A stretch of 64,000 nucleotides of DNA. It comes from Gammaproteobacteria bacterium (GTDB lineage: Bacteria > Pseudomonadota > Gammaproteobacteria > Enterobacterales > Psychrobiaceae). Positions 38,735 through 47,652 of this stretch are shown here, one piece after another. The stretch spans positions 18,716-82,715 of the forward strand of contig JABSRT010000020.1 in NCBI GenBank assembly GCA_013214945.1. Direction: 5' to 3'. A model generated the notes under the pieces. The model was not told where the DNA came from. It made no database searches and worked only from the letters and a program-made list of their open reading frames with translations. The translations under genes and the position numbers were made by a program. Numbering within the stretch: the first letter of the stretch is position 1; every line of letters starts with the position of its first letter.

Positions 38735-40243
38735 TTAATAAGCGTGGTCAAAAAACTGTAATCGATGATAAATTTCAATGTTTTTAATTAATAAAGCCAC
38801 AAGTTTGGGATCATAATGGGCTAGGTGTTGCTTGGTTAACAAGTCCGCTACGTCACCATTAGGCCAAGCTTTCTCATGATCATAGCGATGACTTAAGCTA
38901 TCAAATACTCGGACTAACGCCACAATTCGAGTTTCGATTGCTATTTCAGTGCCGCTCAGTTGTTTGGGTTGGCCACTGCCATCAAAATTTTCACCTTGTT
39001 GTTGCAATATGTTTTGTAAAATCAACAATTGGCTATCATTTAATGGATGCATATTGTCGACTACATCATGAGTATCAGCGGGTTGGCGTTGATAATTACC
39101 CAGCAGTTGAGCATCACGATTAAACAACAGGGCGTGTTTGATATCCGTTGCTACACTTGGCTCTAATCCAAAGTCTAACGCTAACTGATAAGCTAACTTG
39201 GCGACGTTATGCAATTGATCATTTTGCGGGATGTTGGCTCGATTCAATATATTAATGCAATGCGTTATATTATCTTGCTGTGATTGTGTTTGTTGTTGAT
39301 ATGCGCAAAGATTATCAACCGCCACTTGAATGTTACTCGAGAATATTGCTAACAGTTCTAAATCTAAGCGGGTCAGCGGACGACCAGCTTCTAAATAGAG
39401 AATGTATTGATCTTGTGGTCCAAAATAAAACCGAGCTAAATACTCTTTTTTCTTGCTCAATGATTGCTCTGGGCTATTGCTGATAATAACGCGCTGTTTC
39501 AATGCGGTTATATATGCGTCCAAATCGGCTATATCGTCACCGCCAAAACAGGACATTAAGCTAACATTTTCAATGTCGACCTTGTTATTAGGCTGGCCGT
39601 TACTCTTTACTTCAAAAACAAATGAGCGCTCACAGTAATCGATCAGTGTAACCAGCTGACTTAAGACGCCGTCCATTAATAATGGCACTGAATTGACTTT
39701 GCTTAACTGCTGGGTTGCGACAATAATTTTATTTAGCCCAGCTTTGTTTTGTTTAACTTTGACTAAATTTTGATAAGAGCGCAGGGCACTGACTAGGCAA
39801 GTAAAAAGTTTTTGAGCTGAAATCTCCGTTTTTTCTTTATAATCATTGATTTTATATTTTAAAATCACTTCATTTTCAGGGTTAGCACCAGGCTGTCCGG
39901 TGCGGATAATGATTTGAACCATGTCATTGTTAAGATCTTCACGAATAGTCTTGCACAGTCTTAATCCGGCGTCTTCAGTTTCCATCACTACATCGAGGAA
40001 TATGACGGCAATATCATCGTGGGTGGTGAGCTGTTCCAAAGCCTCTTTAGCAGTGTAGGCGCTGATTAGGTTAACATTACGGCCATCGATGACGACATTA
40101 CCCAGCACAGCTTTTGTGACTTTATGGACTAAAAGTTCATCGTCAACAATAAGTACTTTCCAGCTCGATTTATTGCTGGCAATATCGGGTTGCTGTGTCG
40201 CTGGTTCGATGGCCAGCTCACCGGCAAACAAATAATTGTCCAT
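38735..40243 (-). CDS. REC-DUF3369 response regulator with degenerate HD-GYP domain
   Basis: The 502-residue protein has an N-terminal receiver (Asp84 in FLDVVM), the shared RTGQPG...INDYKEK linker, a DUF3369 domain (about 160-330) and a C-terminal domain. That last domain follows the HD-GYP pattern but lacks its key residues. Where active enzymes have HDIGK it reads FNRDAQ, the HHE motif is QGE, and GYP is GQP in FDGSGQP. The later ARIVAVADVFDAL-like block survives as TRIVALVRVFDSL. It is therefore probably not a c-di-GMP phosphodiesterase but may still bind a ligand or partner. It lies 21 bases after the kinase gene at 40265. Confidence 0.85.
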   Translation of the reverse strand: MDNYLFAGELAIEPATQQPDIASNKSSWKVLIVDDELLVHKVTKAVLGNVVIDGRNVNLISAYTAKEALEQLTTHDDIAVIFLDVVMETEDAGLRLCKTIREDLNNDMVQIIIRTGQPGANPENEVILKYKINDYKEKTEISAQKLFTCLVSALRSYQNLVKVKQNKAGLNKIIVATQQLSKVNSVPLLMDGVLSQLVTLIDYCERSFVFEVKSNGQPNNKVDIENVSLMSCFGGDDIADLDAYITALKQRVIISNSPEQSLSKKKEYLARFYFGPQDQYILYLEAGRPLTRLDLELLAIFSSNIQVAVDNLCAYQQQTQSQQDNITHCINILNRANIPQNDQLHNVAKLAYQLALDFGLEPSVATDIKHALLFNRDAQLLGNYQRQPADTHDVVDNMHPLNDSQLLILQNILQQQGENFDGSGQPKQLSGTEIAIETRIVALVRVFDSLSHRYDHEKAWPNGDVADLLTKQHLAHYDPKLVALLIKNIEIYHRLQFFDHAY

Positions 40244-40264
40244 CTTTATGACTCCAATAAATGA

Positions 40265-42313
40265 TTAGCTGTTAACATTGGCTGAAAGTGTTTCTGGTGA
40301 AGTCACCTCAGCATGACTACTCTGCGCTTTTAAAGGCAGGGTTAAGGTATACTGGGTGCCTTCACCCAGCTCAGATGTTAGCTTTATTACACCATGCAGT
40401 TTATCGTTGACTAAGGCCTGAACAATATTCATGCCGAGCCCGGTTCCGCCTCTAGCACGTTTAGTGGTAAAAAAAGCTTCGTACAGGTTGTTCTGGGTTT
40501 GCTTATCCATGCCAATGCCATCGTCGCGATAATCTAGAATTAAATTCTCCCCGTCAATCACGGCACTAATCGTAATTTCACCCTGATCTAGACCATCAAA
40601 TCCATGTAATATCGAGTTATTCATGAAGTTGGTATAAATTTGGTAAAAGACGCCTGGGTAACTATCAATCACAATATCATCAGCAATTAGGTTGCTGATA
40701 TGAAACTTTTTATCAATACTGCGCCGCATGCTGGCCAATAAATTATTTAAATGATCTTTAAGATTGAATTGTTGCAGATGCTCTTGGTGTTCATTTACCG
40801 ACACTAACTTAAATGATTTAATCAGTTGGGCGGCTTTTTCAAGGCTAGTCGACATTGAATCGGTTAAGCTTATCGTCGAGTCTAAATACTCGGTTAATGA
40901 ATCTTTGGTTAACTTACCATCTTTAACTTTGTCCGCCATGATGTTGCTGTCCGAATAGATATGAGTTGCAGCGGTTAGTGCTAATCCGACCGGCGTATTA
41001 AGCTCATGAGCGACGCCTTGTACCATGTTACCTATGGTCGCCATCCGTTCTGACTTTGCCAGCTGCGTTTGGGTTTCCTTTAAGGTCACAATACTTTGTT
41101 CAAGTTGTTGCGTCCTTTGGTGAACCATCTCTTCGAGGTTTTCTTGATGTAGCTTTAATTCTTGGCGATTTTCAAGTAATACTTGCGCCGTTTGCTTTGC
41201 TTCAATTAACAATTGCTCGGTTTGATTATTTTTCTCTTTAAATATTTGGGCTGATTTGGCCATTGCGCCAATTTCATTTTTATATTGTAAACCGGGGATT
41301 TGTTCAACATCCAACCCTTTAGATAATGAGCTTAATGTCGTGGTAATTTGATGTAATGGGTCGACAATACCACGCGCAGTATACCAGGCGAAAAATAATC
41401 CCATGATGACAGACAGTGCCGCGGAAATTTTTAAGGTATCTGAAAACTTATTGACCCGTTGGTTAAACTCCAAAAACAACAGCTCGCGTTGATTTAATGA
41501 AATGTTTTTTAGTTCGTTAGAGCTACGTGAAAACTCACTGGCTTGACCTGCTATTACACCATTGAAGATAAACAGATAACCTCGAGTAAGGCGAAAAATT
41601 TGAGCCGACTTACTTTTATAACTACGTAGGTCGGCAATCATACCCTGAGCAATGCCCTGTTTGCCGAGCTGTTCTAATTGTGGTTTTACTGAAATTAGTA
41701 GCTGCAGTGCTTGATATAGCCGTTTGCGGCTGTCTTTTGAGCGTTTAGAATCAGGACTCGTCACATATAACAGCATTGATTTCTGCGCACTAAGCACGTT
41801 CATCTGACTGGCCAATAATTGATACTTTAGCTGTTCAGACAATTGTTCATCACCGATTAGTTTAGCAAAGGCGAGTTCAAGGCGGTCAATCAGCGCTAAA
41901 GAAGTGCCATGTAGTAACAGGTCCCGTTCACTTCGGTCCTCTGCTGCCCTGACAAATTGTTCGGTCAACAGAACGATAGATTGCTGCATATTCAACAAAA
42001 TTTTATTTTGTTGTGCAGTATTGGCCTGGGCACGATTTATAAAGGCTAATTTTTCGGTTAACTCGACGGATAAATGGGTCACCTTATCGAAAATAGAAGA
42101 CATACCAGCATCAGCATATAAAATAATGTAACGCTGCAGCTGTTCGATCATCGAATCAACCTCGGCAATTTCATTATAAAATTTTGATGAGGACTTTAAT
42201 GTCTGCTGGGTATTGTTCATTCGTTGCAGTGAAAAATGACTGATAAAGAATGTCGTTAATATCACTAAGATGATGCCGCCAAACCCAAAATTTAATCGTG
42301 TTCCTATTTTCAT
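40265..42313 (-). CDS. Membrane histidine kinase with large periplasmic domain and HAMP
   Basis: This 682-residue sensor has a transmembrane helix near the N-terminus (9-28) and a mainly helical periplasmic region of about 260 residues. A second membrane helix lies near 300-320, followed by a HAMP domain and a long coiled coil. The kinase core has His436 in GVAHELNTPVG, FMNNSILHG as N box, DDGIGM and GGTGLGMNIV. There is no receiver, so phosphate must pass to other proteins; the two downstream genes encode three receivers in total. The gene upstream encodes a periplasmic binding protein 35 bases away, a likely ligand-presenting partner. The helical sensor part resembles four-helix-bundle sensors that respond to such proteins. 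Confidence 0.88.
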   Translation of the reverse strand: MKIGTRLNFGFGGIILVILTTFFISHFSLQRMNNTQQTLKSSSKFYNEIAEVDSMIEQLQRYIILYADAGMSSIFDKVTHLSVELTEKLAFINRAQANTAQQNKILLNMQQSIVLLTEQFVRAAEDRSERDLLLHGTSLALIDRLELAFAKLIGDEQLSEQLKYQLLASQMNVLSAQKSMLLYVTSPDSKRSKDSRKRLYQALQLLISVKPQLEQLGKQGIAQGMIADLRSYKSKSAQIFRLTRGYLFIFNGVIAGQASEFSRSSNELKNISLNQRELLFLEFNQRVNKFSDTLKISAALSVIMGLFFAWYTARGIVDPLHQITTTLSSLSKGLDVEQIPGLQYKNEIGAMAKSAQIFKEKNNQTEQLLIEAKQTAQVLLENRQELKLHQENLEEMVHQRTQQLEQSIVTLKETQTQLAKSERMATIGNMVQGVAHELNTPVGLALTAATHIYSDSNIMADKVKDGKLTKDSLTEYLDSTISLTDSMSTSLEKAAQLIKSFKLVSVNEHQEHLQQFNLKDHLNNLLASMRRSIDKKFHISNLIADDIVIDSYPGVFYQIYTNFMNNSILHGFDGLDQGEITISAVIDGENLILDYRDDGIGMDKQTQNNLYEAFFTTKRARGGTGLGMNIVQALVNDKLHGVIKLTSELGEGTQYTLTLPLKAQSSHAEVTSPETLSANVNS

Positions 42314-42348
42314 AATCTATTTGGTCACCGTTGATTGCTCAGCTGGAA

Positions 42349-43605
42349 TTAAGACACGATAAATTCATACCAACGTGCCAGGCTATATTCATAGGTATCC
42401 ATTACCGTATTCCACACGGCGACATTACTTAAGCGTTGTTGATATGAACCACCAGAGCGAAAAGCGCCTTTGGCAACGACAATGCTGCCATCTGTGCCCA
42501 TTAAGTCTGTTCTTGCCGGTTTGCCATCGTACCAATAGTCCCACTCATCTTGACTGAGGTGAGCGCGTGAACGCTCGGGATTTGAAATGTAATATCCTTG
42601 GCGAGCGATAAAGGCACCAGCCCAACCAGACAACCACCAATTCATGTACTCATACGCGATGTCTTTAACCTCGTCATCTGCTTCACTCGACAGACACATC
42701 ACACCATGCCATGCGCGGAATCCTTCTTTGGGCGCCGCATAAGCAACGGGAATATTCATTTTGTTAAGTGTCGATACCGCGGGGGAGAACATGCTTTCGA
42801 TCACCACATTATTACTGCTCATTAAATTGACCGACTCAGGCACACTGTTCCAAATTCCATTAAAGTGGCCGCGTTTTTTATAACCAATCAGAATGTCGAA
42901 TAATTTATCGACTTCGGGTCGGGTCATTTGTCCGATATCTTTGAATGTCATCAGGCCTTTTGCTTGTGCCGCTAGTGCCATATCGAAGATGCCAATGGTT
43001 GGCGCATTGACCAAACCGACCTTGCCATGCCATCGTTCATCAAGCAGCCAAGCCCAGCTCTCGGTTTCATAGGCAATGCCGCGTTCAATATGACGGGTGT
43101 TATAACCGAACGAGTCAACATTATGGACGTAAGGCAAGAAGGATATTTTACCGGTGTGTTTTTCGCCTAGGGTGCCGTCTTCTTGTACATTGAGGATTTT
43201 AAAGGGCGCATCACCGGCCCCAATTCTGGCATTAGGGGTTATTCGACCGGTTTTGGTTAGGTTATTAATTTCATCCCAGTGAGTTAAGCGCGATACATCA
43301 ATAGGCTGAATGGCATCTGCTTCCCACAATATGTTGATACTGTCTGACCATTGTTCGTATAAATCAAAAGAACCGGGTCGTGAAGCAGCTTTTTGTAATA
43401 CATGCGAGCTGCCGCCGGGTTCAAATTCGAGCGTAATACCTAAATCTTTTTCGGCTTGCTTACGGATTTCATCTTGCAAGGTGACATGGGTGCCTAAGAT
43501 CCGTAAGGTTCTTTTCTTGGGGGCTGCATAAATAGCACTACTGGCTAAGGCATACGAAGCGCCCATTGCTGAAACTGATTTAATAAACTTTCTGCGACTA
43601 ATCAT
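42349..43605 (-). CDS. Tat-exported periplasmic binding protein (PotD-like), likely sensor component
   Basis: The 418-residue protein has a twin-arginine signal (SRRKFIKS, then a hydrophobic stretch ending AIYA-A). The mature part is of the extracellular solute-binding type 1/PotD class (TLRILGTHVTLQDEI, FDLYEQWSDSINIL, FLPYVHNVDSFGYN). PotD-type proteins bind polyamines or similar small solutes for ABC import. No permease or ATPase gene is near, and the gene heads an operon of signal-transduction genes. It is better explained as the ligand-binding partner of the downstream kinase. I use the ATG at 43605, preceded by AGGGA; the TTG seven codons upstream would bury the twin arginines. The ligand is unknown. 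Confidence 0.85.
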   Translation of the reverse strand: MISRRKFIKSVSAMGASYALASSAIYAAPKKRTLRILGTHVTLQDEIRKQAEKDLGITLEFEPGGSSHVLQKAASRPGSFDLYEQWSDSINILWEADAIQPIDVSRLTHWDEINNLTKTGRITPNARIGAGDAPFKILNVQEDGTLGEKHTGKISFLPYVHNVDSFGYNTRHIERGIAYETESWAWLLDERWHGKVGLVNAPTIGIFDMALAAQAKGLMTFKDIGQMTRPEVDKLFDILIGYKKRGHFNGIWNSVPESVNLMSSNNVVIESMFSPAVSTLNKMNIPVAYAAPKEGFRAWHGVMCLSSEADDEVKDIAYEYMNWWLSGWAGAFIARQGYYISNPERSRAHLSQDEWDYWYDGKPARTDLMGTDGSIVVAKGAFRSGGSYQQRLSNVAVWNTVMDTYEYSLARWYEFIVS

Positions 43606-43925
43606 ATTTATCCCTAAATTTACCAAGTCATTAATCGTGTAAACAAATGAACCGGGGGTTTAGCTGTTATCAAAACTTTATGTGTTAAAACGGTGTGCTA
43701 ATGCCAAGGATGGCTTAACAACGCATAAGAATGATGATAACGAGTTATAATTTATGGAGTATGAGCTTAGAGATACAACGTAAGAGGGGTCGCTCTAAAA
43801 TCCTTATTAGTGCTCAACTACTATCCATGTAGTTCATTTAATTTAAGCACTGCCACTATCTCAATGCAAGATCTAATCTTATATATTTAGTCCTATTCAT
43901 TTAGTAATACAAAGGGGTGAGCAGG

Positions 43926-44429
43926 ATGGCTAGTCAGTGTTTAGTCATAAAAGATTGTGCCCAAGCAGCAATTGATAGAGGTATCACCGATGGCATGACT
44001 AACAGCGCTCAAGACCAAGGCATTTGGAAAAGTTCATTTGGCTGTCCACTGAGACATTTTGGTGATTATGACCGAGCACTAAGACAGATGGTGAGAACGA
44101 TAGATGTGTTCAAGGTTAACATTTTCATTAGCACTGGCGGCGGCGGTCAATTTTTGCCTGCGAAATATCGAAAAGTAATAACACCTTTTAAAGCTGCTAT
44201 TAAATCAGGGGAATTAATTATAGCGAATATTGATACTACTTTTTTGGCGCAACTAGAGTTTCTGACCGAAGGACTAGCAACGCTTAATGTCGGACAAAGA
44301 CCCTATGAAATGGGGAAACGCAGTGCCATTGTGCTAAAGATGTTAACCGACGGCGAAGAAGTGCCGAAGATAATAAATACAGGGCTAACGTATTGTTTGC
44401 CCCAGACAGTTAAAACCTGTACTCAATAG
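43926..44429 (+). pseudogene. Truncated sugar-type periplasmic binding protein (C-terminal part only)
   Basis: The frame gives 167 residues that look like the second half of a Peripla_BP_4/ribose-type binding protein. Starting at CLVIKDC, it has GITDGMTNSAQDQG, FISTGGGGQF and ANIDTTFLAQLEFLTEG. It ends with the family block NVGQRPYEMGKRSAIVLKML...GEEVP. Full-length relatives have about 300 residues and a signal peptide; neither the first lobe nor a signal is present in the 320 bases upstream. AAAGGGG precedes the ATG at 43926, so it may still be translated. Most likely a 5'-deleted remnant; a shortened functional protein is the alternative. Confidence 0.6.
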
Positions 44430-44472
44430 CTGTTACTAATTTTCGTGGTGTCGTCGTAATGAGAGTATTGAC

Positions 44473-44805
44473 TTATACCCAATAATTCTTTGCTAATATA
44501 ACCGCCACAGACACTAGGGTTATCATAGTGATCGCTTCATAGCGACTAAACGAAATATGATTGCTAGGCGTATCACAAAGGCGTTCCATTACTTTTCTTG
44601 CATCATCGAGTTGCTGATCTTGATCTTTATGTTCGGCTTCATAGGCTGAGATAGCCATGGTTAACTGCCGCTCTACTAGGGGGTTATAATCAGCCGTTGT
44701 TACTAAAATCAACGCTTGTTTGTATTGTTCATTACTTGTAATGCCGTTAGCGCCAAAGGGCAATATGTCCTGCAATGGGGCGGTATTGGCGTTTGTAACA
44801 GTCAT
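44473..44805 (-). CDS. Small tail-anchored hypothetical protein
   Basis: I do not recognise this 110-residue protein. It has an N-terminal soluble part rich in Asp, Gln and Glu (residues 1-85, with a predicted helix around AISAYEAEHKDQDQQLDDARKVMERL). A single hydrophobic segment lies at the very C-terminus (AITMITLVSVAVILA), so it could be a tail-anchored inner-membrane protein. The start at 44805 follows AAGGAA; a longer frame from 44835 has no ribosome site. It lies alone between the binding-protein remnant and a chemoreceptor gene. Confidence 0.6.
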   Translation of the reverse strand: MTVTNANTAPLQDILPFGANGITSNEQYKQALILVTTADYNPLVERQLTMAISAYEAEHKDQDQQLDDARKVMERLCDTPSNHISFSRYEAITMITLVSVAVILAKNYWV

Positions 44806-45137
44806 TAATGTTCCTTGAATATCTAAACCACACAAATATTAATGGGCTGATTAGATGGACTTCGTTAAATATTGTGCTTAAATAATTAGCAATAATATCA
44901 TGTAAGCGCGATTGTCCTGTGACTCATTAGTTATTAGATAGAACTAAACTGGCTAAAAGCTAACTCGATACATCGCTAAATAATGACGGCGTTGATTGAA
45001 GATTTATCCAGCTGTAGGTAAACTGCTTGTTACAGGATAAATCATGGTGATGTTATATTCTTGGTGTAATTAGTCCCTTTGAAGGTGGTTATTTACTTGT
45101 AGTATTTAGTTGTGTTTATTTAATTAATGGATAATTT
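44806..45137. other. 332-base gap before the soluble chemoreceptor gene
   Basis: This AT-rich stretch must contain the promoters of the two divergent genes. I see no strong -10/-35 pair, hairpin or repeat. Confidence 0.4.
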
Positions 45138-46046
45138 ATGTATTTTGCCACCAAAAACCCAGTTGCTGCCAACGAAACGGTAATCCTTAAAGATCAACTG
45201 GAGCTGTTAACTCGCAAAGCCGCGTTGTTAGATCTGTTAATTGCAAGCCCGGTTCAACAGAACATTCGTCAAATCACTGATAATGCACAGTCAGTTAATC
45301 AAGCATCCTCTGCGCGCTTACAACATATTGAAAATAATTATCAATTGGTTCAACACTTGACCCAGCAATCGGCCGAAATTTCCGATTTATCTGCTGTATC
45401 AGTGTCTGCTTCTGAGTTAACCGTCAATAAAAGTGCGACTAGCATTGAACAACTTAATGTTTTGTCGGATAAGATTTCAACTGCAGAACAAAATATTTCA
45501 GAATTTACCGCGTTGCTGGAAGGATTAACTAATAACAATAAAAACATCTCTCAGCTGGTGGAATCAATCAAAAATATTGCTAGCCAAACAAACCTGCTAG
45601 CACTTAACGCTGCGATTGAGGCTGCAAGAGCTGGAGAGCATGGTCGAGGCTTTGCCGTGGTAGCCGATGAGGTTCGGGCACTGGCCGGCACCGCCAATGA
45701 CTCTGCTGAAAAAATAAACGAAGAAATGAACCAAATAATGGGTATTTCAGATGATATTATCGCCCAACAAAAATCTGTTATTAGCAGTATTGAAGCCAGT
45801 CGCGACATAACGTCTAATATCGCAGCTAACATAAGTGAAGTGCATTCATTATCGGTTGAAAGTAACAGCGCAGCAGATGCCGTGATTAATCGCGTTAATT
45901 CACAAGTAGATGATGCTAATCAGATCTTAAATAACATGGGTGAACTGGTTGAAGATACGCGTAACGCCGTATCAGGTTCGGCTGATAATGTTCAGTTAGG
46001 CAAGCAAGTGATTAACGATCTTGGTGTGCTTAATAAACTCAGATAA
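45138..46046 (+). CDS. Soluble methyl-accepting chemotaxis-like protein
   Basis: This 302-residue protein has no membrane segment. Residues 40-300 are almost all coiled coil and hold the MCP signalling tip [37 protein letters not shown] around 155-190, the part that binds CheW and CheA. Only a short N-terminal region of about 40 residues ([16 protein letters not shown]...) precedes it, so it lacks an obvious sensor domain. It may pair with another protein for sensing or form cytoplasmic receptor clusters. It has its own promoter region and no downstream partner. Confidence 0.85.
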   Translation: MYFATKNPVAANETVILKDQLELLTRKAALLDLLIASPVQQNIRQITDNAQSVNQASSARLQHIENNYQLVQHLTQQSAEISDLSAVSVSASELTVNKSATSIEQLNVLSDKISTAEQNISEFTALLEGLTNNNKNISQLVESIKNIASQTNLLALNAAIEAARAGEHGRGFAVVADEVRALAGTANDSAEKINEEMNQIMGISDDIIAQQKSVISSIEASRDITSNIAANISEVHSLSVESNSAADAVINRVNSQVDDANQILNNMGELVEDTRNAVSGSADNVQLGKQVINDLGVLNKLR

Positions 46047-46099
46047 TCTTGTTGGCTGGCGTTAATTAATGATCGATTAACGCCAGCTTATAAATCAAT

Positions 46100-47563
46100 T
46101 TATGCTCGATGTCTTTTATTGAACAACGGTTTTAGCGTTAATAAACCTTGCTTAATGTTCGTTTCATTTTGTCCGGCAAATCCTATCCGAATAAACCTGT
46201 CTTGGTTATTGCTACTATCAAGGTGGAAAGCACTTTCAGCCACCAAAAAAACACCTTTAGCTTTGGCTAACTCAACAATACGCTCAGCATTGTGACCCAC
46301 ATTAAGCCACAAGGCCATGCCGCCTGCGGGCACGCTGAACTCAAGATCAATGCCTTGTGCCTTAAAACTGTTGAGCTGTTCAATAATACAGTCGCGTCTA
46401 CGTTGATAAATTCGAGTGGCTTTACGTAAATGACGCTCAAACCCATCGTGCTTCATCCACCTTGCTATGGCATCTTGGATCACCACATTAACTTTATGAT
46501 TGACAATAGCGCGGTAATTGACGATATGGGGCAACAAAGTCTTATCAACTGCAATGACGCCTAACCTGATACCCGGAAACATTATTTTTGAAAAACTCGA
46601 GAGGTAAATAACTAAACCAGATGGGTCATTCGCAGCCATCGGGGCTAAGGGTTGACTATCATAATGAAATTCGTGATCGTAATCGTCTTCAATGATCGCA
46701 ATGTTGTACGCTTGCGCTAACCGATAAATCTGTAATCGTTTAGCGGCAGATAAGGTTGTGGTAGTAGGGTATTGATGCAATGGGGTAAGGTATAACAACC
46801 TAATTTGATGTTGTTTGAACATCTGTTCAAGGTGTTCTACGTCGATACCTTGTGCTGTTTGTTTGATCCCAATTAACTGCGCGCCGGCATTTTGTAATGC
46901 CGACCACGCCGGGCGATAACCCAAACTTTCAACCGCGACTTTATCGCCAGTTGTTAGCAATATTTGTCCCAGAATATAGAGCGCTTCTTGTGTACCATTA
47001 ACGACAATTATTTCCTTGTTGGTAATCGATCGTACACGTCGAAGGTAAGTGCTAACCTGCTCAATAAGTGGCTTAAATCCTTGATTGTTCCCATAATTCA
47101 ATTCGTCAATTGGTGGTTTTGTCAGTGCGTTATGAAGATAGCTCTTAAATTCATTAAATGGGAATAACTCAACATCTGGCGAGCCGCCTGCAAAGTTAAA
47201 TTGATATTGAGCTGCGCTTTGGTTTAACTCGCCATGAAGAGACTTGGTCACTCGCCATTGATGTTGTGGTGTATCAGTTACTTTGCCAGCGTGTTTAGCT
47301 AATGCATGTGCTATCGGCAACGTTTGTACGACTGTGTATGCTCGGCGCTCTTGTGTTTCAACCCACCCTTGTGCAACTAATTCCTGGTACGCCGCCATTA
47401 TCGTGTGTCGATTAACGCTTAATTGCGTGGCTAACGACCGTGCAGACGGTAATGATTCACTTGGCGCGACATGACCCGCATTAATGGCGGTTCGCAAGGC
47501 ATTGGCAATTTTTAAATATACGGGTAATTTACTCTTGGCGAGCGTTAAATTAAGTGTCTTCAT
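46100..47563 (-). CDS. MocR-type regulator (GntR HTH fused to aminotransferase)
   Basis: The 487-residue protein has a GntR winged helix at the N-terminus (SLPSARSLATQLSVNRHTIMAAYQEL) and a fold-type-I aminotransferase domain. That domain has the PLP-binding Lys326 in SSFSKIMFPGIRLG and YSEDDYDHEF-like IEDDYDHEFHYD. MocR proteins such as PdxR and GabR sense amines or PLP and regulate a divergent neighbour. Here the neighbour is a GNAT acetyltransferase, and the 89-base gap has an inverted repeat (TGGTATA/TATACCA). Which ligand it senses is unknown. Confidence 0.88.
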   Translation of the reverse strand: MKTLNLTLAKSKLPVYLKIANALRTAINAGHVAPSESLPSARSLATQLSVNRHTIMAAYQELVAQGWVETQERRAYTVVQTLPIAHALAKHAGKVTDTPQHQWRVTKSLHGELNQSAAQYQFNFAGGSPDVELFPFNEFKSYLHNALTKPPIDELNYGNNQGFKPLIEQVSTYLRRVRSITNKEIIVVNGTQEALYILGQILLTTGDKVAVESLGYRPAWSALQNAGAQLIGIKQTAQGIDVEHLEQMFKQHQIRLLYLTPLHQYPTTTTLSAAKRLQIYRLAQAYNIAIIEDDYDHEFHYDSQPLAPMAANDPSGLVIYLSSFSKIMFPGIRLGVIAVDKTLLPHIVNYRAIVNHKVNVVIQDAIARWMKHDGFERHLRKATRIYQRRRDCIIEQLNSFKAQGIDLEFSVPAGGMALWLNVGHNAERIVELAKAKGVFLVAESAFHLDSSNNQDRFIRIGFAGQNETNIKQGLLTLKPLFNKRHRA

Positions 47564-47568
47564 TGGTT

Positions 47569-47611
47569 TGGTATAGTAATAAACTCAAAACTGGTTGTTT
47601 TGTTTATACCA
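47569..47611. promoter_or_regulatory. Inverted repeat, candidate MocR operator
   Basis: TGGTATA (47569-47575) and TATACCA (47605-47611) are exact reverse complements 36 bases apart, in the short gap between the MocR gene and the acetyltransferase gene. The spacing is about three and a half helical turns. Confidence 0.45.
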
Positions 47612-47652
47612 TGATAGTGCAAGATATAACCAATCATTTTATGGAGCTACTT

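Noticed and set aside
43606..43626. TTG start seven codons upstream of the Tat-type binding protein
   Set aside because: It would bury AGGGA, the ribosome site of the ATG at 43605, in coding sequence and lengthen the Tat n-region.
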